Under the pieces are notes generated by a model, which saw nothing but the letters and a program-made list of their open reading frames with translations, did not search any database and was not told the DNA's origin. Shown here piece after piece: positions 11,044 through 23,174 of a DNA stretch of 64,000 nucleotides. The DNA is from Closterium sp. NIES-65 (Eukaryota; Streptophyta; Zygnematophyceae; Desmidiales; Closteriaceae). The position numbers and the translations under genes were made by a program. The number at the start of each line of letters is the position of its first letter. Positions within the stretch are counted from its first letter, which is position 1. The stretch is from the NCBI GenBank assembly GCA_948144175.1, contig CANXME010000395.1:39169-103168 (forward strand). The letters are read 5' to 3'.

Positions 11044-14000
11044 TCACGGTCTCCTACTCATCTTTTCCCATCCGTATCCATCGACCGCCTCTTCTCCCCT
11101 GCCCGCGTCCTCCTGTTCCTTCCTCTCCCGCTCCTCAGAGACGCGTTCATGCGGTTCTGGGTGGACCGGCGGCTGCTTGCAGCAGACATGGCGACGCAGA
11201 TCTTCCACGTGCTCAAGCAGGACCACCAGAACTACCTCGTGCAGGTACTATCTGAGGCAGTGGTGCAGGTACCTGAGGCAGTGGTGCAGGTACTATCTGA
11301 GGCAGTGGTGCAGGTACCATCTGCAGCAGTGGTGCAGGTACTACCTGAGGCAGTGGTGCAGGTACTATCTGCAGCAGTGGTGCAGGTACTATCTGCATCA
11401 GTGGTGCAGGTACTAAACGCATCAGGACCACTAGAACTACCTCGTGCAGGTACTATCTGCAGCAGGAACCAATTTCAGGTGCCATGTGGTGCTGGGTGTC
11501 CCATTTATCCACGTGTCATTGTCCCCTCCTCTCTCTGTCTATCCTCCCTCACTCTCTCCTCCCCAACCCTGCCCACTCTCTCACTTGCCCCCGCCCCCGC
11601 CCTTTTCTCTCCTGCACACCGTGTTCCCTTCACCAACCCACCAATCTCTCCTCCCCCTCGCCTCTCCCCCCTTTGCTCCCCCCTTCCTTCCCCCCCCTGC
11701 GCGCGCTCCACAGGACGACTTCAAGCCAATCATGCGCGAGCTGCTGAACCGCCACCCAGGTCTCGAGTTTTTGCACGACACGCCTGAGTTCCAAGAACGA
11801 TATGGTACGTGTGCATGTCACAGGTGGGGTTTGAGACGTCTCAAAGCAACAATACGGTACACATGCAAGCAGCAAGTGCGGTGTGGGTAAGCAACTGCTG
11901 TGCTAGGTTAGAATATTGAGCCACGTCCTAGCTTGTCTCAGTGTCCTTCTCTCGATCCCTTTGTATCTCTATATATCCCTAATTACCTTCCTCTCCATGT
12001 CGCCTGCCAGTCATTCCCCTCTCGTCTCTCTCCTTTCCGCTCCCCCCTCTCCATTCCACCCCCAATTTCCCGCTCACATGGTGCAGCGGAGACGGTGATA
12101 TACCGCATATTCTACCACATCAGCCGGTCGGGCAACGGGCGCATCTCACTGAGAGAGCTCAAAAAGAGCAACCTCATGCAGGCGCTGCAGCAGGTGGAGG
12201 AAGAAGAGGACATCAATAAAGTGCTCAAGTGAGTCGGTAGAATATGCTTCTTGAGACCGCTGCAGAAGCCCCTAGACAAGTGCTACAGCAAGTGAAGCAG
12301 ACTGCTGTCCACATGGTGTGCTTCACGTTCTGGTTCTCAGGGGCCTCCACCATCCCCCTCCCCCTGCAGGTACTTCTCGTACGAGCATTTCTACGTGGTG
12401 TACTGCAAGTTCTGGGAGCTGGATTCGGACGTACATTGCAAGATCCACATACCAACCACCCCCACCATCCCCGCACCACACCCCACCCATCATTAAGCAT
12501 CTCAAGTCCACTCCCTCTCACAACAACCCCTCCCCCTGCAGGTACTTCTCGTACGAGCATTTCTACGTGGTGTACTGCAAGTTCTGGGAGCTGGATTCGG
12601 ATCACGACTTCCTCATAGACAAGGACGACCTGCTGCGCTACGGCAACCACGCCCTCACCTACCGCATCGTCGAGCGCATCTTCGCCCAGGTGAGATGAGG
12701 CAATTCTCAAAGCGCCTCAGAAAGAGCTGACTTTTGAGTCGACTCAAAAGTCAGCCCAGGTGAGATGAGGCAATTCTCAAAGCGCCTCAGGAAGCAGCTA
12801 CCACTATGTTGAGCGCATTTTCGCTCGTGACTGAAAGTCGTTCCCCAGGTGGGTGGTGCGGGATCGTATCTCAAGTGGGCCTTTCTTTGGGTTATCCTTC
12901 TGTTTCTCACCCCTATGCGTTTCGCTACTCCTCTTCCCCACTTCTCTCACTGTAGGTGCCCCGGCCGTTCACGAGTGGAGTGGAGGGCAAGATGGGGTAC
13001 GAGGACTTTGTGTGGTTCATCCTCTCAGAAGAGGATAAGTCGTCTGAACCCAGCCTCGAGTACTGGTGAGTCTCTTCTCTTGCTGTCTATTGTAGGGAGC
13101 TTACTTGAGTAGATGTGCCAGTGCATGTGTGGGCGTGCACATCCGTGCACATTTCCTCCCTCACCCCAATCCCCCAATCCTCCTTTTCTTCCTCCCCGCA
13201 ACATCCCCTTAGCGTGCACACTTACCAAGTTCTGGTGTGTGGATCTGAACGATTACAAGCGCATCAGAGCCCCAGAAATAGTATTTGAGGCACCTGAATA
13301 TTTTATCCTTCCCTCCTACACAATCTTGGCGTGCATGCCAGGCTCTGGTGTGGATCTGGGCGACGACGACCCCATCACAGCACCCTACATGCTTTCTTAG
13401 GCGCCTCAATCAAATGCTTTCAATTATTTGTCCCCTCTACACATCCTTGGCATGCATACCAGGTTCCGGTGTGTGGATTTGGATGGGGACGAGCGCATCA
13501 CAGCACCAGAGATGCAGTATTTCTACGAGGAGCAGCTGCACCGCATGGAGTGCATGGCGCAGGAGCCCGTGCTCTTTGAAGACGTTGTGTGCCAAATGGC
13601 CGACATGATTAAACCCGCGGTGAGCATGGGGGGGAGAGAGATGCTGGCGCAGTAGTTGCAGCACCGCGGAATTCTTTGAGGTCGTCTGCTAAAGGGTGGT
13701 ATGATCAAACCTGCGGTGAGCATGGGGTGAGGGATGCTGGCCCAGGAACGGAGGGGTTGCGCTGGGCTAGACTGCTTGGACAGATGGGTATTTGATAGCA
13801 CATTTTCCTGGGTTGGGCACTCCAATGAAATGCCTCCATGGTGTTTCGAGCAAAGACCAGTTGTTGAATTTCATGTACCATGTCAATGTATCTTACGCAT
13901 TTCTTCCTGTGTGCTGCGCTTCCCTGACACTCTCCTGTCACCTTGAGCAGAAGGATGGAGTGATGACGTTGCGTGACCTGAAAGGGTGTAGATTGTCGGG

Positions 14001-14337
14001 CAACTTTTTTAACATACTATTCAACCTTAACAAATTCGTGGCGTTCGAAACACGCGATCCTTTCCTCATTCGACAGGTGAGCCTTTCCTTTTTCAACAGA
14101 CAAAATAGATTGACGGATTGGTCTCTGCCTATGAAGAATGCCACAGCTACTTGTGCAATCTGCAGCAAGCTAATACGCACTTCCTCCTTGCTACAGGAAA
14201 GAGAAGACCCCACGTTAACAGAGTGGGACCGCTTTGCTCGAGCGGAATACATCCGACTGTCTATGGAGGATGAAGGGGATGATGCTTCCAATGGCAGTGC
14301 AGAGGTTTGGGATGAGTCCCTTGAGGCTCCCTTTTGA
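9183..14337 (+). CDS. PP2A regulatory subunit B'' (EF-hand family)
   Basis: B'' subunits direct the PP2A A/C core enzyme to substrates and bind calcium through EF-hands. Exons: 9183-9386, 9900-10269, 10816-10915, 11139-11244, 11714-11804, 12087-12228, 12542-12689, 12956-13065, 13463-13619, 13951-14076, 14197-14337; 564 residues, near the usual 530-540 of plant B''. Order: Ser/Pro-rich N-terminus, FYFPNGPP motif, [33 protein letters not shown], first EF-hand [30 protein letters not shown], second EF-hand [31 protein letters not shown], and the conserved tail WDESLEAPF. Start at ATG 9183 ([10 protein letters not shown]). It resembles plant B'' alpha-type rather than TON2/FASS. Duplicated exon edges occur in at least five introns. 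Confidence 0.95.
10342..10430 (+). repeat. Duplicate of the donor side of PP2A exon 2
   Basis: Repeats 10190-10278 (codons for [16 protein letters not shown] and the donor) with few changes; the copy keeps a GAAGGTGCG donor but has no acceptor of its own. Purine-rich G repeats follow. Confidence 0.9.
10682..10726 (+). repeat. Duplicate of the acceptor side of PP2A exon 3
   Basis: Encodes [15 protein letters not shown] after a TTGCAG acceptor, a copy of the start of the exon at 10816-10915; it lacks the rest of the exon. Confidence 0.88.
10961..11039 (+). repeat. (CT)n microsatellite in a PP2A intron
   Basis: About 39 uninterrupted CT units between the exon ending at 10915 and the exon starting at 11139. 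Confidence 0.95.
11236..11460 (+). repeat. Tandem repeat grown from a PP2A donor site
   Basis: Immediately after the exon ending at 11244 (GTGCAG|GTACTA), units of about 20-23 bp containing GTGCAGGTAC recur some eight times. Each repeats the exon-intron junction, giving a ladder of possible donors. Confidence 0.85.
12350..12430 (+). repeat. Duplicate of the acceptor side of PP2A exon 7
   Basis: Copies the CCCCTGCAG acceptor and the first codons ([19 protein letters not shown]) of the exon at 12542-12689, then diverges right after the GAT TCG GAC codons, so it is a truncated exon copy. Confidence 0.9.
13214..13392 (+). repeat. Two decayed copies of the start of the EF-hand exon at 13463
   Basis: Units at about 13214-13290 and 13329-13392 resemble the acceptor and EF-hand loop start of 13451-13530 ([16 protein letters not shown] and a shorter one). 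Both have diverged and lost calcium-loop residues. A donor-side copy of the same exon is at about 13700-13740. Confidence 0.8.
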
Positions 14338-14672
14338 GCAGCATAGTGTAGCACCCACGGTGTGATATCAAATCGATTGATTGCATAACTTGTGCTGTTG
14401 CAATAACGAAAGGGCGTGCCTGCTCCCTAATTACTGAAACCCTGGCTATCTCCCTCCACATAGCATGTGTGCAAGCTACTCGCTATACTAAACCATTGAG
14501 TCCTAGTGTCATGTAAATGTGCTGTTCTGCAATAATTAATATTTCCATTGAAGGTCTACCTGAGGCTGAGGTGCACAAATAAGAACACATTTCAATTTTG
14601 GTACCGATGTCAACATGTGAACAGAACAGCGTGACTGCAGGTAACCAACCAACTATGACTTGGATGAGACAT
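14338..14672. other. Convergent 3' spacer between PP2A B'' and taxilin
   Basis: The two genes end towards each other 335 bp apart. The sequence is AT-richer and should hold both 3' UTRs; no other feature was seen. Confidence 0.5.
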
Positions 14673-17133
14673 TTATGCTGGTATGGCTGCACCACTGTCG
14701 GCAACAGCTGAAGGCTGGACATCCGTTGATGCCTGCTGTGCCTCAGAGCCATTACTCTCGCCACTTTCACTTGTTGCTCCTGATGGAACTGCATCTGCGG
14801 ACTTGTCTGTGGAATCAACTGCATCAGCGGTCGTAGGTTCCTCCACGCTCACACTCTCTTGCTCATGCTGCTGCTGTTCCTGGGCCTGTTCATACCACTT
14901 CTTCCTTTCCGCCTGCAATAACCGGCATAGACCCTCCAGCTTCTGCTTCTGAGCCTGCAGCGTCTCAAGCTGCTTGCACTGTGCCGCACGCTACCACAGC
15001 AAAACACAGAGACAAAGTCAAAGGTAATGGAGAGGAAGAAGCATCTTTGTAAGAGCAGAACCGTTCATCTTTCGTTGGCGAAAGGTCAATGGCAATTACC
15101 TCATCAAGAAGCTCAATCAGAGAAACATCCGACTTTTCAGACTTGGCTCGAAGTTCAGAATTGTCCTTCTCCAGCTTCTTGATGCGTTTCGTCATCTGCC
15201 ATTGGATGGAGTTATCAGTAAGCCCGTCAGACAAAAAATGCTCTATCCAGTAAAGTTAACAGGTGAGGATTAGACTTGCCTTGTCCATTTCCTTCTTCAT
15301 TGTGCCAAGGACTTCGTTGCTCTTGGACAAAGTACCCTGCATCAAGAAACCTTACCTTAATGAGCCCACACCATCCAGGATTCTGCAGCCAACCACAATA
15401 CTTTGGGCGAAAGTGACATCCTACCTGGAATTGATCAAACTTATCAATGTATAACGCCAACTGGCCCCTCAGCTCTTTTTCTGACTTGAGAAGATCAATG
15501 ACCTGTTCGCCTCTTGCCTTGCTCTGTTAGAGAGTGGGGCAGTGTTATGGAACACAGAAGAATGGGGAACTAATTATGCTGACAGTATTATTCATGGCAA
15601 TCCATCATGAAACAAGCATATTTACTGGTTTGTCAGCTTACCAGAGCCCGTTCTTCGACCATTAACTTCTCTTGCTGCTTGAACTTTGCATCCAACAGCT
15701 GATACTCGAGGTCTTTCGTCTTGATCTAGGGACAAGATGGAAATTCAAGAGCAATATCATATTAAAATTTCGGAAAAAACAAAAGAATACGAATAAAAAA
15801 GCACCAGAAAAAGCCTTTTACAAAGTGAAATCACTTACAAGGTGAGCCCAGTACTTCTCCTTGACGTCTGCATGCTCTTGGATTTTCTTGAGTTGCTCGG
15901 CAAGACTGCACACATCATTGGATAAAGGGTTGACTAACGGAATAACAACCCCGCTTCACATGCCATATGAGATCGGAGGGAACTTGCACTTTAAGCCATT
16001 TCAATATTACATATGATTTTCCTTAAGGTGGCTTGATCTTTCAGCTCCCTGCTCTTCCAATCTGAGTTCGATGTCCTGCAAACAGCCAAAGGAAATCATG
16101 TGCTTGAATACCATCAACGACAGTGAGGAAGAGCAGCAGCTTAGGTCCTGGAATACCTTGATGGAGTCTAGGAATTTAGATGATAACTCCTCTCGTTTCT
16201 GCTGCTGCTCGTTTGCAGCCTTCTTGCTTTCTTCCTGTGCCACCAACGGCATTGAGCAGAAAGAAACAGCATGAGAAAATGATCCAGAAGAGCTAAAACG
16301 GATTACGGAAGCTTGCTGGAACGTACCAATATGGTCTTGTTTTGCTTCTGAAGTTCACGGCACAAGGTCTCCAATTTGCCACGAAGCGTGGCAGACTTCC
16401 TCATTTCGGCCATAACTGAAATATAAAGTATCTAGCCGGTAAGCACTTCAAACATGGAATGTTTTGAATAAACGGCATAAGACAAGAGGAAGCAGTTGTC
16501 GCACCAGAGTCGCGTTCCCTTGTTAGTTGATCAATCTTCTTCAGCAAAGCTGCGCTCTCCTTATCGCCAGCCTTAGCTTCCCGTGCCTGCAATGGGAAAG
16601 GTCAGACAATGAGAGCAAGCGAAAACATTGGAAACTAGTCATGTTCGGCTTACCTGCGCCATTATCTTGGAATGCAGAATCTTAATCTTCTCATCCGCTG
16701 GTACTTCAGGGTCATCAACGACACGCCGTATTTGTTCCAAAGCCAGCTTCCCTCCCTTTCCTGCAAGAGCGGGATGACGTTTCAGCCTCGAGTCAACAAG
16801 GTTTAGCTTAGCCTTGGTGAATGCACAGGAGAGTCTACTATTCAAAGAACTATTACCCTGAGATTTGGTCTTCCCTTCGGCTGAAGTTGACTTAGACGAG
16901 GATGCGGAGGTACTCGCCGGCGTGCTTTCCAGTCCAGTTTCAGCTGTGCTCTCAGCAACATATCCCTGCTCTGTAAGACCCTCTTTTTTGTCAACGCTTT
17001 GATCGTCGACACGAACGATTCCATCCTCCACTTCCGGGACATGGACCGTCGCTCCTTTCTGCCGATCCTCTGCCTGCGGAGCTTCGAAACTCGTCATACC
17101 GGAATCCGACGGGGGTTGAGCCGAGTCAGCCAT
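14673..17133 (-). CDS. Taxilin-like coiled-coil protein
   Basis: Taxilins are long coiled-coil proteins; animal members bind syntaxins and the nascent-polypeptide complex, while the plant and algal role is not established. Eleven exons: 17133-16654, 16586-16505, 16415-16327, 16234-16157, 16075-16011, 15905-15839, 15725-15642, 15523-15425, 15336-15280, 15195-15100, 14990-14673; 504 residues, all phases consistent. The N-terminal 90 residues are acidic and Ser/Thr-rich. The signature KLETLCRELQKQNK is present, followed by the usual FLDSIK, ERSSHLKENH, LEYQLLDAKF, QLALYIDKFDQFQ, LSKSNEVLGTMKKEM, KRIKKLEKDN and KLEGLCRLLQAER segments, then an acidic tail. ATG 17133 is the first in frame. The intron 15279-15196 uses a GC donor (AAG|GCAAGT). 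No duplicated exon edges were seen here, unlike neighbouring genes. Confidence 0.94.
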
Positions 17134-17525
17134 TCCTCGACCAAGTAAGTATTAGAGTAATAAAATAACGAGTAACGAGTCTAAGTGACGAGATAGACAC
17201 GGAGATTCAGGAACACAACAGACAGCCAAGGCAGAATTCGCTGACCCACCACCACTAACAACCTCGAGTAGCAGGCAAGATGTTGAAAAACGCAAGCACT
17301 GTACTTATTACAGCAGGTTTTCTGATTCTTCAAACCATGTATTCAGATTTTTAGGAATTTAATAAAAAGTTACATTGTACATTGCTTTTGGCCAACATGC
17401 AGTAGGAGGCAACTGATTGCAGCTTATACATTTATGCGAAGAGCCCTGTTACATGAAAATCAAGTTTGCATCCAAAGAGCCATATGGACCTGACTCTCTC
17501 CTCCATAACAACATATCAGACCCAG
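17134..17525. other. Upstream region of the taxilin gene
   Basis: AT-rich sequence between the taxilin start codon and the retrotransposon target site. It should contain the taxilin promoter and 5' UTR. The insertion at 17531 lies about 400 bp upstream of the taxilin ATG. Confidence 0.5.
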
Positions 17526-17530
17526 CCATG

Positions 17531-17960
17531 TGTTGGAAACAATAAGTCCTAAGTGCGCTTCTGTCGTATCAAAATCCAAGGTACCAAGCGAAGCAGTCCC
17601 AATCGAAGCATCGAGTCAACCTCGGAGGTTAGGGTAACCGCCTGGAGGTTACGAGAAAGTCAAAGGTCGCTGACCTTTGACTCGACAATTACAGCGCGAC
17701 AGTTAAGGACACACAACTGACTCGTTACAGAGCAGTTGCCCGAGTCGCGCTATATCGAACCGCAACAGCAATACAGTTATCTATCTATTCCCTGTACTCT
17801 TAAATAAATCCTTGTATTTGCTTGTTTAATTCAATCAACTTTGCTCTCACACACCAGTGCAAGGTCGGTTCAAATTCTTCACTAAACGCTTCCGCTATTA
17901 CAACTACTTCACCTAGAGTTATCCCTTGCAAAGATCCTAAGGGGCTATCTCAGCCCAACA
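17531..17960 (+). repeat. Left LTR of the copia element
   Basis: 430 bp. Contains an 11-bp inverted repeat with 3-nt spacer at 17658-17682 (AGTCAAAGGTC / GACCTTTGACT). The TATA-like motif is TAAATAAA at 17801, where the right LTR has TATATAAA. Confidence 0.96.
17658..17682. promoter_or_regulatory. Inverted W-box-like palindrome in the LTR
   Basis: Two TTTGACT/AGTCAAA arms face each other across a 3-nt spacer. TTGAC(C/T) is the W-box core bound by plant WRKY factors. It lies upstream of the LTR TATA-like motif and recurs in the right LTR. Function is inferred only from motif and position. Confidence 0.45.
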
Positions 17961-18015
17961 TGGTATGAGAGCAGACAAGGGAAACTCTACTCTTTTTTCA
18001 ATATCATTACAAGAC

Positions 18016-21000
18016 ATGGCAACAAACAAGGAAAGGAGCTCCCCTAATGGCTCCTCGGGCACTACTCCTACTCCACCGTCAGCCTCTGGCCTGCAGACAG
18101 AAGAAGGCACGGCAACAAGACCAAGAGGAACGTCAACCGAGACCCCCATGAACCACCCTTCGGACTTTGACCAGAACATGATGGAGAAATTTTTCTCCTT
18201 CATGTCCTTCTACGAACAACACCAGCAGTCGGGACCTGCACAAACACACAACAGCAACAACGGAGCGACACCCATGAGTCTTGATGGGTCGTCATATGCG
18301 CGAGGAAACCAGCAGCAGCAACCTACCTTTGCTCCGTACGAGCGCGGGTCAATCAGCTTCGTGCCCCACCCGCAACCTTCACCTGGACAAGAAAGACCAC
18401 TGGACGCACTTCAAGTTCAGTCGCAGTTTGCACACGTCTTAAAACTGCAAACGTCAAGACCCTTCGACGGCAAAGACTTCTTTACCTGGTCCTTTGAATT
18501 CGAGCTGATGATGGAGGGCGCGCAGATACTCGGCTTCTTCGACGGGTCCCTGCAGTATCCAGCCAACGGGACACAATATGAAAAGCAGCAGTATACGTAT
18601 CAATCAATGATGGCGTATACAATCCTATTGAGGAATGTGACACCAACTCAGCAGCAGAACATTCGCTCTTACCGGACCTTCGGCAACTCGGCGGAGCTCG
18701 CGTACAGCCATCTGAAGAACCTGTATCAAGCAACAGACAGTGTAAACCAGAGCAGGTTAATGGCGCAGTTGACGACAGTCGAAATGAAACCAGGAGAAAA
18801 AGGACTGGCGTATATCAGCCGATGTCGCGAACTGCGCGACAAGCTGCTTCGATGCGGAGGGTCAATCTCTGAAGACGCCTTCGTGACAGTCATCATTGGT
18901 GGGCTTGGTCCTCAGTGGCGCGCCACCAAAGCCATTCTTCGAGCCCACGGAAGAATCTCTGAAGCTGCACTCTGCGCCGAAATACATGCCGAGCAGCAAG
19001 ATATGGACCTGCAGGAAGAACGACACAGGAAGAAAACGACAGTATCAGAGTTCGCATTCCACACTCAACGACGACACAGCAATTATAACAACCGACAGCA
19101 GCAACCGAAGATAGTACCTCCCTTCTGCCACATCTGCAAGACTTCAGGGCACCCGCGCACACACTGCCCGAATCGTCAGCAATCAACGGCACCACAGCGA
19201 CAACTTCGACCTTCAAGCTCCCAAATGGCTTCAACACAAGCAAGTGCGACGACCACTATTCAAGCTTCAACGACTTCACCCGGACAACCTGCACAAGGAG
19301 CAAGAAATATAATCAACTGCATGACGAAGATAACCGATTCATGTACAACCGAATCACCACCACACTACTCACCGGAAGAAGAGCTTGACAACAGAACGCC
19401 TCGCCGTGAGCTACTCCAGCCGAATCCAACGTACGCCGCCATCGCTCAAAGTGAACCGTCCGGCCAAGACACCTGGTTCTTGGACAGTTGCTGCGGGCAA
19501 CACATGTGCTCGTCCGGGCGTTTCGTACAACGCGAACATCGACTCCAACGGGAAGTGATCATCACGGTTGCCAACAACCAAAACCTGCGCACACGAAGAC
19601 AAGGAGTGGTACAGCTTCAGTCAAGAGAAACAAATGTCATACTGCACATGTATAAGGTACTCATCGCTGAAGGACTCGGCTACAACTTACTGAGCGTTAG
19701 CCAGTTGATGGCGAAAGGAATTCATCTGGAAGCCGACAGCACGACCCAGGAGTTCAAACTTTACCACGGGAGAGGCGGTCTCTACATCGGGAAAGCAGTG
19801 CTGAAGAACAACGTCTTCGTCCTCGACTTCGTTCCTGACCTGGGCACTGCAGACAGCGACGCCATCGTGAATTTCACTGACTGGACACACCCTCCGGATC
19901 TCGACCCCGACTTCAGCCCAGGAGGCTTCTGGTACTCGCACACCATTCCTGAAGCAGAAAGAACACGAGCATTAGCAACAATTCGACAATCGGCAGCAGT
20001 AACAACATCGGCAGCAGCAACAACATCAGCAGCAGTAACAACATCAGCAGCAGTAACAACATCGGCAGCAGCAACAACATCAGCAGCAGCAGGAACAACG
20101 ACACCAGTCACAGTCGACGAAGCACCACCAACACCCGCGAAACAGCTGAATCCGACTCAACGTGAAGTCCACCGAAGCGCCAACCTCGTCGCCAGCTTTT
20201 ACTCCAACTCCGACGCATATCAGCGTTCACCTGGACACCGTGCCTCTGAAGAGATCTGGCACGCACGAACAGGACATCCAAGCAACACGGTTTTGAATAA
20301 CACGATAAGAGCAAGAGTCCTTGACAAAGATTCTCTACTTCTACCCGATGGCAGAGAACTCCAGAAGGCACGAGGGACTTGCCTTATATGTCCCGAAGCT
20401 GACTTACCTCATCGACCGTTTGCTTCACATCACAACCCGAGCGCTCCAGCGTACGCACCACTCGAAAAAGTCTACAGCGACATCCTCTACAATCGCGAGC
20501 CAGGACAAGTCAACTACAACTACACCATCACCTTCATCGACGCCGCCACTCGATACGTCTGGCATCGCAACCTACCCAGCCGCGACATGGCGCTCGCAGC
20601 ATTCGCCGCCTGGCTACCGATAGCAGAGAGAGAGTCTGGAACACAACTGAAAAAATTCCAGTCAGACGGAGGTGGCGAGTACACCTCTCACCGCTTCAAG
20701 CAGTTCTTGGCGGAAAGGGGGATCAAGCAACTCCTCTCCCTTCCTTACGCACATCAGCAGCAAGGTGTTGCAGAACGACTGAACAGGACCCTGCAGAACA
20801 GCATGCGCAAACTATTACGTGGCATGCGGCTACCCAACCACCAGTGGCCAGCAGCAATGGACCACGCTGTCATGCTACACAACTTGTTGTCGTCGTCGTC
20901 ACTCCCGAACAACGCATCACCGCATCTGCTGTGGACAGGGAAGCAGGGCAGCACGAAAATGTTACGAGTTTTCGGGTGCATGGTACAGTACAGACCCCCA

Positions 21001-23174
21001 GAAGCACGAGCGGGAAGATTTTCGCAACGGGCACAGTGGGGACTACACCTCGGCATCGAGAAAAATTACAACGCATGGAAAATCTTCGACGTCCACACAA
21101 AGGAAACAGTAGCAGCACGTGACGTGATCTTCTACGAAAGACTCACCCTTCAGACGTACCTCGCCAACTTGCACGAGAATCGGGACCTCACCAGTGGTTT
21201 TCGTGGTGACCGAGCCTTCGCGTCAGCAGCGGACGAAGCAGACTGGGATGAACAGAACGTCGACAACGCCTCAGAAGAAGCCGGACCTCTCCCATACTGC
21301 TCCGTCGACGTGCCCATGGATGAGGATAATCCTCGCGACAGTAACAACGCCGAAATCTTCTACCGTTTCGCCGACGATGGTTACGTAACACCTGTGACAG
21401 TCAACACCAACGAAGCAGAAAGGGTAGGGCCAAATTTCATGCCCGACCCAGAAACGGGAGACGAAGCAGCTTATCCCGAGGATCCAGAACTCCCTCGATA
21501 CTCACAGACTGGGCTGCAAATCCTCGGCCTCGTCACCGCAGTCCACGGGAACACACGCAGCTCGCTTCCTAAGGAGCCTGCAACGGTTCAGCAGGCTCTG
21601 GGGGGGGAACACAGGGAGAAATGGCGTGAAGCCATGGATAGAGAACTGAAGGCATTAGAGGAACGCAACACTTGGAAGGTTGTTCCCGTAAGCGTGGCAC
21701 GGAACAAAACCATCCTTACCGGGAAATGGGTCTTCCGCATCAAGACGAAAGCAGACGGCACGATCGAAAAATTCAAAGCACGCTGGGTCGTACGTGGATT
21801 CGACCAAGAGCAAGGACGAGACTTCACCGAGACCTTTGCTCCAGTCAGCCGCCACACGTCACTCCGAATTCTCCTCGCCATTGCCGCCATGAAGAAGAAG
21901 AAGTTACGGCAGATCGACGTCGCGAATGCCTTCCTCTACGCACCTGTGGATGCAGAAATCTACGTCGAGCTCCCGCACGGTTCCCACGGCGAACCCAACC
22001 GAATCTGTCAACTACTTAAGTCGCTCTACGGGATCAAGCAGGCACCGCGACTGTGGCAGCAGTACCTGCACGCCCGTCTCATCCGCATCGGCTTTAGTCA
22101 ACTACCTCACGACCAAGGCATGTACCGCCTCACTAAGGGAAGCGACTACGTTCTCCTGATCGTCTACGTGGACGATCTCCTCTACATTGGGTCAACCGAC
22201 GGCATCGCCACGTGGTTCGAAGGAGAGCTCCAGAAAGACCTCACGCTCACGGTCTCCTCCACCGTTACACAGTACCTCGGGCTCAACATCCGCGAAGAAG
22301 AAAACGCCATCTATCTAAGCGCCGAGAAATACGCCGACACCATCGCGAACGCTTCAGCCTCACACCAAGCGCCATCTCCACGCCCTACCGCTACACATCA
22401 GGAACCGAGAAGGAACGAACTACTCTACTCAAGCCCGCCGGCATACGCGACTATCAGAAGAAGCTCGGATGCCTGCTATTCGCCGCCGTCACCTGCCGTC
22501 CTGACTTATCCTACTCCGCAAGTCAGCTCGCCACCTATCTCAAGAAGCCTGAAGCTGAACACCTGGCGGAACTTGATCGCGCTCTCCACTACTTCGTCAG
22601 CACCGCGACGATCGGGCTAACCTACCACAAGAGCGCAGCTACACCGACTAAGCTAATCGGCTACGTCGACGCCGATCACGCCGGCGACACCGACAACAGG
22701 CGCTCACGCACCGGCTATGTCTACCGCCTTGAGCCTATCGGTCCTATCTCCTGGCAGTCGAGCAAGCAGGAGTTAATCGCACTATCTTCAGCAGAAGCAG
22801 AATATATTGCACTCTGCTCAGCCACCAAGGAGGGACTTTACCTTCGCGAACTACTGGAAGAAGCGAAGCTAGCCGAGTTACCCAGCTTCACCGTGTTCTG
22901 CGACAGCCAGTCAGCAATTCGCATCGCCAACAAAAACGGCTTCGCAAACAGGACGAAACACATCGCCCTGCGCTATTTCTTCGTGAAGGACGAGATAGAA
23001 AAAGGGAAACTCGATCTGTCATACTGTCCAACATCCGAGATGGCAGCCGATTACTTGACCAAGAAACTCGGCAAGCAGAAGTTCGAATACTGCATGATGC
23101 TGACTGGACAAGGCCACGTCACCAGCAGTAACACTCCAGAAGCGAAGGGGAGTGTTGGAAACAATAAGTCCTAA
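18016..23174 (+). pseudogene. copia gag-pol polyprotein, one frame break
   Basis: Gag with UBN2-type core (LQTSRPFDGKDFFTWSFEF), CCHC knuckle CHICKTSGHPRTHC, protease LDSCCGQHMC, integrase zinc finger and DDE core (FQSDGGGEYTS, GVAERLNRTL), reverse transcriptase with YVDD in VYVDDLLYIGS, and RNase H (GYVDADHAGD, SSAEAEYIAL). An upstream in-frame ATG at 17965 lies within the primer-binding site, so 18016 (MATNKERSS) is the likelier start. The first frame is open to 22620, but from about 22350 the RT-RNase H connection and RNase H are in the next frame, consistent with a single-base loss near 22349-22351. The protease has DSC where retroviral-type proteases have DSG or DTG. A Thr/Ser/Ala repeat (about 19990-20095) sits before the integrase. 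The element may be unable to make RNase H without recoding. Confidence 0.93.

Noticed and set aside
17965..18015. Gag-pol start at ATG 17965
   Set aside because: This ATG lies within the primer-binding site; the next in-frame ATG at 18016 begins a gag-like sequence.
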